Below are positions 1-7,243 of a DNA stretch of 29,664 nucleotides, in pieces (position 1 is the stretch's first letter; each line of letters starts with the position of its first letter). The translations under genes and the position numbers were made by a program. The DNA is from an uncultured Treponema sp. GTDB taxonomy: Bacteria > Spirochaetota > Spirochaetia > Treponematales > Treponemataceae. The notes beneath the pieces were generated by a model. It was not told the origin of the DNA and made no database searches. It worked only from the letters and a program-made list of their open reading frames with translations. Location of the stretch: the NCBI GenBank assembly GCA_937894335.1, contig CALCRU010000076.1:1-29664 (forward strand). The letters are read 5' to 3'.

Positions 1-80
1 GAACTGCTTTGCTTTTTTGCTGTCCTTTCCTTCCCTTTGCTCCCGAAACTTCTGTTTCGATAGCATCTTTCAAATAGCAT
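1..80 (-). CDS. Possible 5' end of a leftward gene running off the window
   Basis: A leftward promoter (114-143) is followed by open reading frames that reach the window edge. The longest starts at ATG 80 with a purine-rich stretch (AAAGAAGAG) just before it. A second frame starts at ATG 66 and begins MLSKQKFREQ; it is also open to the edge. Only 22-26 codons are visible in either, so the frame cannot be decided and no family is recognisable. Both readings are rich in Lys and Arg. The existence of a gene here is inferred mainly from the promoter. Confidence 0.28.
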   Translation of the reverse strand, partial: MLFERCYRNRSFGSKGKERTAKKQSS

Positions 81-86
81 GTTGCT

Positions 87-99
87 CTTCTTTAAGAAG
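87..99. promoter_or_regulatory. Small palindrome between leftward promoter and start codon
   Basis: The 13-base perfect palindrome CTTCTTTAAGAAG (6-base arms around one T) lies between the expected transcription start (about 107) and the candidate start codon at 80 of the leftward gene. Its position would suit an operator or a small 5' hairpin. A palindrome this short can arise by chance. Confidence 0.25.
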
Positions 100-113
100 T
101 GGCAAGCGTACCG

Positions 114-143
114 AGTATAATACTAAACACAACTTTGTGTCAA
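114..143 (-). promoter_or_regulatory. Sigma70-type promoter, leftward
   Basis: On the minus strand TTGACA (138-143) and TATACT (114-119) are separated by 18 bases. Both boxes are near consensus. It points toward the left window edge and is the best evidence for a gene starting at about 66-80. Confidence 0.55.
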
Positions 144-189
144 TAGCACTTATCGGATTTTCGGCAAAATTCTAAAAGTTTTTATTCTT

Positions 190-217
190 GCACCGCCCTT
201 TTAAGACGGTAACGAGG
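190..217 (+). other. tRNA anticodon-arm-like fragment (Lys, UUU)
   Basis: The stretch GCACCGCCCTTTTAAGACGG followed by TAACGAGG resembles the anticodon arm of a tRNA-Lys: a 7-base loop CTTTTAA (anticodon TTT) inside a 5-base stem with one C-A mismatch. No acceptor stem, D arm or T loop can be found around it, so it is not a working tRNA gene. It could be a remnant of a partial tRNA duplication or an old integration site, or chance. Confidence 0.22.
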
Positions 218-296
218 ACTATAGCAAATTCAGTGCAACCATGTCAAGATGAATTTGGAGAATTTTCTGTTTTTTTAAAAATTCTTTACCCTAGCC

Positions 297-450
297 CACT
301 CAGCATATAACGCCAACTGTCAGCATAAAACGCCCCCACTCAGCATACAATGCTAACTGTCAGCATAAAATGCCCCTCACTCAGCATACAACGCCAACTG
401 TCAGCATAAAATGCCCCCCACTCAGCAAACAATGCTAACTGTAAGCATAC
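297..450. repeat. Tandem array of eight degenerate ~20-base repeats
   Basis: Four ~41-base units start at about 297, 337, 378 and 419. Each is built of two related halves, ACTCAGCATAYAAYGCYA and ACTGTCAGCATAAAAYGCCCC, giving eight copies of a core CAGCATAnAAYGC. Each core can form a mini-hairpin (for example AGCAT-ACA-ATGCT). The fourth unit is more diverged. No open reading frame spans it, and it lies between the leftward promoter and ridA. Function unknown. Confidence 0.8.
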
Positions 451-471
451 ATCACATTACCCAAAGGCCAG

Positions 472-545
472 CCTGCCCGGGGGTGTAGGGGCGCCAGAAG
501 GCGTTCCGTAGCGTAAGCGGAGGAATGAAACCCCGGAAGACCCGT
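472..545 (+). other. Structured GC-rich element, three-way-junction-like
   Basis: An outer stem CCGGGG (477-482) with CCCCGG (531-536) encloses two hairpins. One is CGCC-AGAA-GGCG (492-503). The other is TTCC...GGAA (504-507 with 522-525), capped by GC-GTAA-GC (511-518), a GNRA-type tetraloop. The base composition differs sharply from the AT-rich flanks. It could be a dispersed intergenic repeat or a small structured RNA; no known family was recognised. Confidence 0.45.
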
Positions 546-557
546 GACGAAACAAAA

Positions 558-585
558 AGTTTTTCTTTGCACCAATGCAAAAACT
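558..585 (+). promoter_or_regulatory. Imperfect hairpin upstream of ridA
   Basis: AGTTTT (558-563) pairs with AAAACT (580-585) and TGCA (568-571) with TGCA (576-579), with a CCAA loop (572-575) and an unpaired stretch on the left side. It directly follows the structured element at 472-545 and may be part of it. It precedes the candidate ridA promoter and has no trailing T-run, so it is not a standard terminator. Confidence 0.3.
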
Positions 586-620
586 GTCTTAAAAATAAGG
601 TGGGCCCATAAAAAAATCCA

Positions 621-649
621 TTGTAAAAGAGGTGCTTTTGGTGTAAACT
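621..649 (+). promoter_or_regulatory. Candidate ridA promoter
   Basis: TTGTAA (621-626) and TAAACT (644-649) are 17 bases apart, followed about 28 bases later by the ridA start with a strong AAAGGAGG ribosome binding site at 664-671. The boxes are moderate matches to the sigma70 consensus. Confidence 0.4.
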
Positions 650-676
650 TCTAGCTACCCAACAAAGGAGGCTCTT

Positions 677-1099
677 ATGGAAAAGATAAACACAAACCTT
701 GCACCGGCTGCGGTAGGTCCTTACTCTCAGGCCATACTTACAAGGGGATACCTTTTTCTTTCGGGACAGATTGGAATAAATCCTCTTTCGGGAAAAATTG
801 AGGGAACTTCCATAAGCGAACAGGCTGAACAGGCATGCAAAAACATAAGCACAATTCTTTCGGCCGCTGGTTACGGTTTTGATGCTGTTGTAAAGACTAC
901 ATGTTTTCTAACTGACATGAATTTTTTTGGCGACTTTAACACTGTGTATGCGAAGTATTTTACTTCAAAGCCTACCCGATCATGTGTTGCGGTTTCGGCA
1001 CTTCCTTTGGGGGCTCTGTGCGAAATTGAGGTAACGGTGGAATGCAGAAAGCGAGACACCACTACGGAAGAAGACGAGACCCTTAGCGGACTGTTCTAA
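677..1099 (+). CDS. ridA: RidA family enamine/imine deaminase
   Basis: RidA (YjgF/YER057c/UK114) proteins hydrolyse reactive 2-aminoacrylate and related imines released by PLP enzymes, protecting them from damage. The 140-residue product starts with the family signature NLAPAAVGPYSQA, has LFLSGQIGI, and carries PTRSCVAVSALP, whose Arg101 matches the catalytic arginine, followed by EIEV. Family members are usually about 125-130 residues; this one has a roughly 15-residue charged C-terminal tail (RKRDTTTEEDE). The start is fixed by the Shine-Dalgarno AAAGGAGG five bases upstream of the ATG. It is monocistronic, with a terminator at 1161-1212. Substrate is inferred from the family. Confidence 0.93.
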   Translation: MEKINTNLAPAAVGPYSQAILTRGYLFLSGQIGINPLSGKIEGTSISEQAEQACKNISTILSAAGYGFDAVVKTTCFLTDMNFFGDFNTVYAKYFTSKPTRSCVAVSALPLGALCEIEVTVECRKRDTTTEEDETLSGLF

Positions 1100-1160
1100 T
1101 TTCTTTTAATGCTGATTTTAATTTGATTTTGGTCTGATTCTAATCTGATTTTTTTCTAAC

Positions 1161-1212
1161 AAAAAAAGCGGCTGCGTAAGGATTTGTTTTCCTTTGCAGC
1201 CGCTGTTTTTTT
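1161..1212. terminator. Bidirectional intrinsic terminator
   Basis: GCGGCTGC (1168-1175) pairs perfectly with GCAGCCGC (1196-1203), and AAGGA/TCCTT extends the stem inward. Seven A precede the stem and TG plus seven T follow it, so it works on both strands and closes both ridA (rightward) and ldhA (leftward). Confidence 0.9.
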
Positions 1213-1235
1213 GCCCTTTAGTATGCAAGACTAAG

Positions 1236-2246
1236 TTAGGCTTTTATTTCGTTACTTAGTTTTTTTCCTTCCTCAAACTCTTTTACATTTGTAAGTGAAG
1301 TTTCTGCTATTGCGCTAAGTGCGTTGCTTGTAAGGAAGGCCTGATGTCCCGTTATGATTACATTGGGGAATGTCATAAGGCGGGAAAGAACATCATCCCT
1401 GATTACATTTACTGACCAGTCGTCAAAGAAGTATGCGCTTTCTTCTTCGTAGACATCTAGTGCTGCTCCACCTATGCGCTGTTTTTTTAGTGCGTAAACA
1501 AGGGCCTTTGAGTCTATGAGTGCGCCACGACCTGTATTGATGATTACGGCATCTCTTTTCATGAGTGCAAGGGACTTGTCGTTAACAATGTGCTTGGTTG
1601 ACTCGTTTAGCGGACAATGCAGGCTTAGTACATCGGAGTCTGTAAAGATTTTGTCTAGGGTTACATAAGTGACGCCGTTTTTTGCAGCCCACTTTGCATC
1701 GGGGTAAACATCGTATGCTACAATGTTCATGCCGAATCCCTTTAGAATCTGAGCCATTATCTTTCCGATTTTTCCTGTGCCAAGAATGCCGGCTGTAAGT
1801 CCGTTAAGGTCTCGGCCTGTGAGTCCGTTAAGGGTAAAGTTACCCGTTCTGGTGCGCATATATGCCTGGGGAATGCGTCTGGTAAGGGACATAAGAAGGG
1901 CCACTGCATGTTCAGCAACCGAATGTGGTGAGTATGCAGGAACTCTTGCAACTTTTATGCCTGCTTCCTTTGCAGCGTTAAGGTCTACATTGTTGTAGCC
2001 AGCGCAACGCATTGCAATAAACTTTACGCCACATTCCTTAAGTATCGAGATTACTTTTTTGTTAAGGGTGTCGTTTACAAAGGCACAGACCACATCGTAA
2101 CCCTTTGCCGTGAGGGCAGTCTTTTCTGTAAGGTGAAAGTCAAAGAAGTCTATGTTGTAAAGGAACTGCCGGTTGGCTTCGGTAAAGGCCTCGCGGTCGT
2201 ATTCTCTTGTGTCGTAAAATGCAATTTTTAAAAGTGGTGTCTTCAC
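1236..2246 (-). CDS. ldhA: Fermentative D-lactate dehydrogenase
   Basis: Reduces pyruvate to D-lactate with NADH, regenerating NAD+ during fermentation. The 336-residue protein aligns along its length with E. coli LdhA: FFDFHLTEKTA, ALRCAG-like FIAMRCAGYNNVDL, RVPAYSPHSVAEHA, the NAD-binding GTGKIG at 156-161, and the catalytic set Arg240 (NTGRGALID), Glu269 (DVYEEE) and His301 (GHQAFLT). The start is GTG at 2246, one base after the TAA of the upstream lipoprotein gene, with GAGGGC as a possible ribosome binding site inside that gene; the two are probably translationally coupled. A related 2-hydroxyacid dehydrogenase is possible, but the GHQAFLT motif favours LdhA. Confidence 0.9.
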   Translation of the reverse strand: MKTPLLKIAFYDTREYDREAFTEANRQFLYNIDFFDFHLTEKTALTAKGYDVVCAFVNDTLNKKVISILKECGVKFIAMRCAGYNNVDLNAAKEAGIKVARVPAYSPHSVAEHAVALLMSLTRRIPQAYMRTRTGNFTLNGLTGRDLNGLTAGILGTGKIGKIMAQILKGFGMNIVAYDVYPDAKWAAKNGVTYVTLDKIFTDSDVLSLHCPLNESTKHIVNDKSLALMKRDAVIINTGRGALIDSKALVYALKKQRIGGAALDVYEEESAYFFDDWSVNVIRDDVLSRLMTFPNVIITGHQAFLTSNALSAIAETSLTNVKEFEEGKKLSNEIKA

Positions 2247-2247
2247 C

Positions 2248-3225
2248 TTAGTTTGCCCTCGTCATATGGAATCCGTCGGGAATGAATTCAAGTTCCGCAA
2301 CTGTGCCTTCTACTTCCTTAAGTCCTGCTGGTGCCTGCTTTACGGTAAGCACAAGAACGGTATCTTTTCCGCTACCCTTTGTGGTGTAGGAGCATACTAG
2401 GTCGCCAAACTCGTAGATTGCGCCTGTATCTTCATCGCTGTAGGTAAGGTAGGCGGTAATGGTTTTCTTTGAAGTGTTTACTACAGGTGCAGTTCCAGAA
2501 GTGATGTTAGCACTGTAGGGAACTCCGTCGAAGGTAAGCTCAAAAAGGTTTCCTGTAGAAAAATAAATTGAGGTTACGCTGTCGTTGTTTGTTCCGTGGG
2601 GAGTATAAAACTGCATGTGGGAGGCTGAAAGTCCTGCAAACTGCATTACCATTACAAGGCTGTCTTCTGTAATTTCTGCATCGTATACTGTCTTTGCGTC
2701 AAAGTTGTAGTCGGCTATTGACTTGTAGATGTTTACGGCATCCTGCTGATCTGCTTTTGTAAGGGGTGCTCCCACTGCGGCGTAGTAGGCGGCAAGGTCT
2801 TCTACAAGGGAAGCGTACTTTGCCACAACTTCTGACTTTGAGTTAGGTACACGCTGAAGTTTTGCATAGTCCTGGGGAGTGCTTGCGGCAAGAAGGTCAG
2901 AAAGATCATCGGGGAGCCACTGGGAAGCCATCTGAACGGTCATTGTCTTTTTTGCCTCGTTATAGGTGTACTTGTATGTGTACTTTTCCATAACGGCACC
3001 CTGAGAAGAAAGGGTAAAGTCGTATGTCTTGCTGTCGTTAAATTTGATTGTATACACAACTGAAGAGCCGTCGTAGTAGGACATTTCCTGACGATATGTT
3101 CTTCCTGCAAGGCTGCCCTGTGACGAGTCTGAAGACGCTGATGCTGATGAAGATGTAGCACATCCCGTAAGAGCCACGAGGGCTGTAACTGCGGCAAAAA
3201 CTGCCGCTCCTAAAAACTTTTTCAT
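2248..3225 (-). CDS. Predicted lipoprotein of unknown function
   Basis: A 325-residue secreted protein. The N-terminus is a lipoprotein signal peptide: MKKF, a hydrophobic run, and lipobox ALTGC with the lipidated Cys at 22, followed by a Ser/Ala-rich linker (23-37). The rest is beta-rich with repeated aromatic/Thr segments (TYKYTYNEAKKT, YTIKFNDSKTYDF) and no domain recognised. The start is supported by AGGAG seven bases before the ATG and a good promoter at 3256-3284. It is co-transcribed with ldhA, whose GTG lies one base after this stop codon. Why a lipoprotein would be paired with a lactate dehydrogenase is not evident. Membrane location is inferred from the signal; function unknown. Confidence 0.85.
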   Translation of the reverse strand: MKKFLGAAVFAAVTALVALTGCATSSSASASSDSSQGSLAGRTYRQEMSYYDGSSVVYTIKFNDSKTYDFTLSSQGAVMEKYTYKYTYNEAKKTMTVQMASQWLPDDLSDLLAASTPQDYAKLQRVPNSKSEVVAKYASLVEDLAAYYAAVGAPLTKADQQDAVNIYKSIADYNFDAKTVYDAEITEDSLVMVMQFAGLSASHMQFYTPHGTNNDSVTSIYFSTGNLFELTFDGVPYSANITSGTAPVVNTSKKTITAYLTYSDEDTGAIYEFGDLVCSYTTKGSGKDTVLVLTVKQAPAGLKEVEGTVAELEFIPDGFHMTRAN

Positions 3226-3255
3226 GTTAAACTCCTGACAAGTGTCTTTGCTTTT

Positions 3256-3284
3256 GTTGTAGCAGAAGTTTTGGGGATTGTAAA
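3256..3284 (-). promoter_or_regulatory. Promoter of the lipoprotein-ldhA pair
   Basis: On the minus strand TTTACA (3279-3284) and TACAAC (3256-3261) are exactly 17 bases apart, about 31 bases before the lipoprotein ATG. Confidence 0.5.
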
Positions 3285-3295
3285 GGGGGAGACAG

Positions 3296-3323
3296 TAGAC
3301 TGTAAAAAAGAAAACCGTATAGA
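3296..3323 (+). promoter_or_regulatory. Weak candidate promoter of rlmE
   Basis: TAGACT (3296-3301) and TATAGA (3318-3323) are separated by 16 bases, 28 bases before ATG 3352. Both boxes are imperfect. It would be divergent from the lipoprotein promoter. Confidence 0.3.
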
Positions 3324-3351
3324 ATCCGCCCCAAAATGCCGATACTTAAGT

Positions 3352-3987
3352 ATGCCGTCTAAGTCAAACTCTTACTCCAAGCCGGATTTTTGGTCACAGA
3401 AAGCCTTTAAGGAAGGTTACCCTGCACGAAGCGTATACAAACTGCAGGAGATTGACGAAAAATTCAGTCTGTTAAAAAAGGCGTCCTGTGTACTGGATTT
3501 GGGTTCCGCACCTGGAAGCTGGACTACATGGCTTTTGCGTAATCTTGGCGAAAACGGCAAAGTTGTTTCGGTAGACTTGAATCCGCTTTCAAAATCAGTC
3601 AAGGGCAAAAATCTTGTCTTTTTTCAGGGGGATTTGCTAGATGAGTCTGTACGCAACAAAATTAGGGAGAATGGGCCTTATGATGTTGTCGTATGCGATG
3701 CAGCACCCCTTACCACAGGAAACCGCACGGTAGACACTGCACGGAGCCGGGCACTGGTAGAGATGGCAATTTGGTATGCCGAAAACATGCTTAAACCTAA
3801 CGGAAACTTCTGCGTAAAAATCTTTCAGAACGGGGATCAGCAGAAAGAACTGCAGAAGATGAAGTTACTCTTTAACCTTGCAAAGGGCTTTAAACCGGTC
3901 GCTTGCAGGGCTGAATCATTTGAAACCTATCTGATTGGGCTGGGCAGAAAGGGGGAAGACGAGGGGAAAAACGGGGAAACTTTATAA
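3352..3987 (+). CDS. rlmE: 23S rRNA 2'-O-methyltransferase RlmE (FtsJ family)
   Basis: Methylates the ribose 2'-OH of U2552 in the 23S rRNA A loop during large-subunit maturation, using S-adenosylmethionine. The 211-residue product has the FtsJ layout: ARSVYKLQEID (first catalytic Lys), the SAM-binding LDLGSAPGSWT, VCDAAP (Asp), FCVKIFQ (Lys) and AESFETYLIGLGRK (Glu), so the K-D-K-E tetrad is complete. The frame is open from a TTG at 3271, but conserved homology begins only after ATG 3352 (MPSKSNSYSKPDFW), so that start is chosen; no clear Shine-Dalgarno precedes it. The stop codon overlaps the possible start of the downstream peptidase gene (TAATG). Confidence 0.9.
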   Translation: MPSKSNSYSKPDFWSQKAFKEGYPARSVYKLQEIDEKFSLLKKASCVLDLGSAPGSWTTWLLRNLGENGKVVSVDLNPLSKSVKGKNLVFFQGDLLDESVRNKIRENGPYDVVVCDAAPLTTGNRTVDTARSRALVEMAIWYAENMLKPNGNFCVKIFQNGDQQKELQKMKLLFNLAKGFKPVACRAESFETYLIGLGRKGEDEGKNGETL

Positions 3988-5021
3988 TGAAAAAAATTGA
4001 ATTCTTTAATAATTTGTGCTATAGTAAGCGAATACAAATGAAGACAAAGCTAAAAAATGTTGTGATGGGGGCGTCCTGCTTAATCTGCACTGCAGCACTT
4101 GTTACAACTACGACTCTTCTTGTCGTAAATCATACTGCAAACTCCACTGGTAAGGGCGGCCTTGAAAGTGCCATGCGTACTGATATAGCTATCTCCAAAG
4201 ATTTGGCCCTTGCGGTAGATTCTAGTTTTGTTCCCTTTGACGAAAGCGAAATTGTGGCGGACGACACAGAAGACCATGAGCTTTCATATTTTTCCTACCG
4301 TCTTAAAAGCGGAGACATGCTTAGCGTGCTTGCCGAAAAATTTGATGTTACCACAGACACCCTTGTAAGCGTAAACAGCATACCTAATTCTCGTACCATA
4401 CAGCCAGGGCAGTACATTCGCATACCGTCAATGGCAGGAATCCTCTACACCGTTCAAAAGGACGGCGAAACCTCTGAAACAATTGCAAAAAAGTACGATG
4501 TAGATGCAGAAAAATGCGCCCTTGCAAACAATCTGGATCTTTCACAGGAACTTACGAAAGGGCGGACAATTTTCGTACCCGACGCAAGAATGGATTCAAT
4601 CCAGCTAGCAGAAATAAACGGAGACCTGTTCAAACTGCCTCTTAGGGCAAAGTTCTACTATTCATCATGGTATGGCTGGAGGCAGAGTCCCTTTGACGCA
4701 AGCAGACGAAGCTTCCATTCCGGCATAGACATGGCTTGCGCCGCCTGGACAAAAATATATGCGGCTCTTCCCGGTAAGGTAACATATGTAGGCCACAACG
4801 ACCCCACATTTGGAAACTATGTAGTAGTAACCCACACCAACGGATACAAGACTCTCTACGGACACATGGTTCAGACAAACGCAAGCGTGGGGCAGTATGT
4901 AAGTTACGACACAGTAATAGGCTATGTGGGAAGTACCGGCCTAAGCACCGGCAACCACCTGCACTTTACGGTCTACAAGAACGGTAAAACAGTTAATCCG
5001 GCCAGTCTTCTAAGGCTTTAA
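3987..5021 (+). CDS. LysM-containing M23 family metallopeptidase
   Basis: Likely cell-wall endopeptidase or amidase activator at the cytoplasmic membrane/periplasm. Using the first ATG (344 residues): a membrane anchor or signal at about 22-47, two LysM peptidoglycan-binding domains (about 103-148 and 153-198), and a LytM/M23 domain with the zinc ligands His244 and Asp248 (HSGID) and His326 (HLHF), plus His293 (YGHM) and His324. The catalytic set is complete, so it is probably an active enzyme. ATG 3987 overlaps the rlmE stop (TAATG), but a near-consensus promoter (3997-4025) lies inside this extension, so ATG 4038 (MKTKLKN, 327 residues) is an equally good or better start, giving a leader of only about 6 bases. 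Confidence 0.88.
   Translation: MKKIEFFNNLCYSKRIQMKTKLKNVVMGASCLICTAALVTTTTLLVVNHTANSTGKGGLESAMRTDIAISKDLALAVDSSFVPFDESEIVADDTEDHELSYFSYRLKSGDMLSVLAEKFDVTTDTLVSVNSIPNSRTIQPGQYIRIPSMAGILYTVQKDGETSETIAKKYDVDAEKCALANNLDLSQELTKGRTIFVPDARMDSIQLAEINGDLFKLPLRAKFYYSSWYGWRQSPFDASRRSFHSGIDMACAAWTKIYAALPGKVTYVGHNDPTFGNYVVVTHTNGYKTLYGHMVQTNASVGQYVSYDTVIGYVGSTGLSTGNHLHFTVYKNGKTVNPASLLRL
3997..4025 (+). promoter_or_regulatory. Promoter of the M23 peptidase gene
   Basis: TTGAAT (3997-4002) and TATAGT (4020-4025), 17-base spacing. The expected transcription start near 4032 is about six bases before ATG 4038, so the message would be nearly leaderless from that start. Confidence 0.6.
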
Positions 5022-5059
5022 GGCTTTTTAGACAGATTTTTCCCCGAGGGAATTTAAAT

Positions 5060-5088
5060 TTGACAGTTTTATAGATAGAGGATATACT
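5060..5088 (+). promoter_or_regulatory. Strong promoter of cheR-cheB, leaderless arrangement
   Basis: TTGACA (5060-5065, perfect) and TATACT (5083-5088) with ideal 17-base spacing. The cheR ATG begins at 5095, exactly where transcription should start, so no 5' leader or Shine-Dalgarno is available. Confidence 0.8.
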
Positions 5089-5094
5089 AGAACT

Positions 5095-5916
5095 ATGGCA
5101 GACCTTCTTACCGATGCACAATTTGAAGACTTCCGCAAACTGATTTATGAATCAAGCGGCATAACATTTTCTGACACAAACCGCTCAATTCTTGACAGCA
5201 GGCTAAAGGAACGCCTTAGGGAAGAAAACATTCCCGACATTCCCACCTACTACAAGTTGATTACTTCAAATCAGGATGAGTTTAAAATCTTCTTAGACAG
5301 CATCACCACAAACCTGACCAGATTCTTCCGCAATCAGCCTCACTTTGACGCACTGGTCAACTATGTTCTGCCCCACATTATAGAAGAAAAGAAAAAGAAG
5401 GGCGAAACAAAAATAAGCGTATGGAGCGCAGGATGTTCCACAGGCGAAGAGCCCTACACCATTGCAATGATTCTTAAAGACAAGCTTCCGACACCCTTTA
5501 CATTCAACATTATGGCGTCGGACATTTCTCTTAAGTCGCTTATGGTAGGTCAACAGGGATTCTATCCTACAAACAGGATTCAGGGCATACCCGAAAACTA
5601 CCTTACAAGATTCTTTACAAAAACAGAAACAGGGTATCAGGTAAAACCTGAACTCATGCAGACAATAAAGTTTGACTACCACAACTTGCGGTTTGACAGC
5701 GGAGCCAGAAACCTAGACATCATCTTCTGCCGCAATGTACTCATCTACTTTGACGAACCGGCACAAAAAGCCGTAATCGACAGATTCTATAACTCCATGG
5801 CACCGCACTCTTACCTCTACATTGGACACTCAGAAAGCCTGTTCGGAATGGATACTAAATTTGAATTCCTAAAGACAGAATGGGCTTGTCTATATCAGAA
5901 AAACGAAGCCCACTAG
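5095..5916 (+). CDS. cheR: Chemotaxis protein methyltransferase CheR
   Basis: Transfers methyl groups from S-adenosylmethionine to glutamates of chemoreceptors, the forward arm of sensory adaptation. The 273-residue protein has the N-terminal helical CheR domain (about 1-75, ending TTNLTRFFRN), the SAM-binding motif SAGCSTGEEPYTIAM (from residue 111), FCRNVLIYFD (211-220) and GHSESL (244-249), all family hallmarks; no extra TPR domain is present. It is followed after ten bases by cheB, its antagonist, in the same operon. The strong promoter places the transcription start at or next to the ATG, so translation probably begins on a leaderless message; no Shine-Dalgarno is seen. Confidence 0.95.
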   Translation: MADLLTDAQFEDFRKLIYESSGITFSDTNRSILDSRLKERLREENIPDIPTYYKLITSNQDEFKIFLDSITTNLTRFFRNQPHFDALVNYVLPHIIEEKKKKGETKISVWSAGCSTGEEPYTIAMILKDKLPTPFTFNIMASDISLKSLMVGQQGFYPTNRIQGIPENYLTRFFTKTETGYQVKPELMQTIKFDYHNLRFDSGARNLDIIFCRNVLIYFDEPAQKAVIDRFYNSMAPHSYLYIGHSESLFGMDTKFEFLKTEWACLYQKNEAH

Positions 5917-5926
5917 GGAGGGGTTT

Positions 5927-7201
5927 ATGGAAGAAATGCAGGATATTCAAGTGCTGGTTTGCGATGACTCGGCACTGATGCGCAATCTTATTTCGCGTAT
6001 TGTAGACTCTACAGCCGGAATGAAAACCGTTGCAACCGCCATGAACGGACGCTTTGCCTTGGAAAAGACACCAAATGTAAAGCCAGATGCAATACTTCTT
6101 GACATTGAAATGCCAGAAATGACTGGTGTGGAATTCTTAAGGGAAGCACGCAAACGGGGATGGGATACTCCAGTAATCATACTGTCGTCCATTGCAACAA
6201 AGGGTGCGGCAGTTACAATGGAATGTCTTGAACTGGGTGCAAGCGACTTTATTACAAAGCCCAACGGTTCAATCTCTACAAATATTGCCGATGTTTCCAG
6301 CCAGATTGTAGAAAAAATCGCCTCTTACGGTGGAGCGTATGCTCGCCTAAACGGGAAAAATGTATATCCCCCTGACTTCTTTAACCAGCAGATAAAACTT
6401 AAGGAAGCCGAAATTGCCGTTGCAAAGAAAAAGGAAGCAGAGCACAAGCCCTTAAAACCAGTGCGCCCTGTTCTAGTAACTTCGGCGGAACCAAAGGAAG
6501 AAGAGGACACTCTTTCAACTCAGGCAGCAACAAAGCCGGTACCTTCTTTCCAGCCTACACTCTGGAAACCCCGTGCCACAAAGCAGCCTGCAAAAGTTAC
6601 CGCACTTAAGATGCCAGGTAAAATTGAGGTTATTGCCATAGGAATTTCTACAGGCGGACCTAACGCCCTTAGGGAAGTATTCCCCAACATTACACCAGAC
6701 TGTCCAGTTCCAATCCTTGTAGTTCAGCACATGCCAGCAGGATTTACAAAAGAATTTGCAAACAGCCTTAATAAAATATGCCCACTTACGGTTACTGAAG
6801 CCACAGATATGGAAAAACTGGAACCGGGACACATTTACATTGCTCCGGGAGACTACCACATCTATGTAGAAAAAATGGGACTGAACAATGTTGTAAGGCT
6901 TTCTCAGGACGACTTGTGCAACGGACACAGGCCTTCTGCCGATATTCTGTTTGACTCTGTTGCAAAGCTCTACCAGAACCACGCTCTTGGCGTAATCATG
7001 ACAGGTATGGGACGCGATGGTGCCCTCAAAATTACCGAAATGCGCAGGCAGGGTGCATGGACGCTGGGACAGGACGAAAAGACAAGCATCGTATACGGAA
7101 TGCCCCGTGTTGCATGGGAACTTGGTGGCGTACAGAAGCAGGTTGCCCTTGGCAACATGGCAGACGAAATTAACAAATTGATAAAGGAACATTGTTTTTA
7201 G
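5927..7201 (+). CDS. cheB: Chemotaxis response regulator protein-glutamate methylesterase CheB
   Basis: Removes methyl groups from (and deamidates) chemoreceptor glutamines/glutamates when phosphorylated by CheA. The 424-residue protein has an N-terminal receiver domain with Asp13/Asp14, phospho-acceptor Asp59 (ILLDIEMPEMTG) and Lys111, and a C-terminal methylesterase domain with the catalytic triad Ser241 (GISTGGPNA), His268 (QHMP) and Asp364 (MTGMGRDG). The linker (about 140-230) is long, with a Lys/Glu-rich helix and a Pro-rich stretch, so CheB is larger than the usual ~350 residues. The start has a strong GGGAGGGG just upstream. It shares the promoter of cheR; a long inverted repeat and a terminator follow. 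Confidence 0.95.
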   Translation: MEEMQDIQVLVCDDSALMRNLISRIVDSTAGMKTVATAMNGRFALEKTPNVKPDAILLDIEMPEMTGVEFLREARKRGWDTPVIILSSIATKGAAVTMECLELGASDFITKPNGSISTNIADVSSQIVEKIASYGGAYARLNGKNVYPPDFFNQQIKLKEAEIAVAKKKEAEHKPLKPVRPVLVTSAEPKEEEDTLSTQAATKPVPSFQPTLWKPRATKQPAKVTALKMPGKIEVIAIGISTGGPNALREVFPNITPDCPVPILVVQHMPAGFTKEFANSLNKICPLTVTEATDMEKLEPGHIYIAPGDYHIYVEKMGLNNVVRLSQDDLCNGHRPSADILFDSVAKLYQNHALGVIMTGMGRDGALKITEMRRQGAWTLGQDEKTSIVYGMPRVAWELGGVQKQVALGNMADEINKLIKEHCF

Positions 7202-7228
7202 GATTGACTCCATGCAATCCTAAAAACA
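7193..7228. repeat. 14-bp perfect inverted repeat across the cheB stop codon
   Basis: TGTTTTTAGGATTG (7193-7206) is perfectly repeated inverted at 7215-7228 with an 8-base loop. It includes the end of cheB and its stop codon. No T-run follows, so it is not itself a classic terminator; it may stabilise the mRNA 3' end ahead of the terminator at 7244-7270. Confidence 0.75.
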
Positions 7229-7243
7229 CTGTTGCTTAGATTT

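Noticed and set aside
1111..1158. Loose ~11-base repetition (CTGATTYTAAT-like) after ridA
   Set aside because: Copies are short, AT-rich and diverged; likely simple-sequence drift, with no symmetry or function suggested.
3271..3351. N-terminal extension of RlmE from a TTG start
   Set aside because: The 27 extra residues match nothing in the family, overlap the promoters and would have no ribosome binding site; homology starts at ATG 3352.
6515..7213. 232-codon open frame on the minus strand inside cheB
   Set aside because: cheB is fully conserved with all catalytic residues; the antisense frame has no coding signals.
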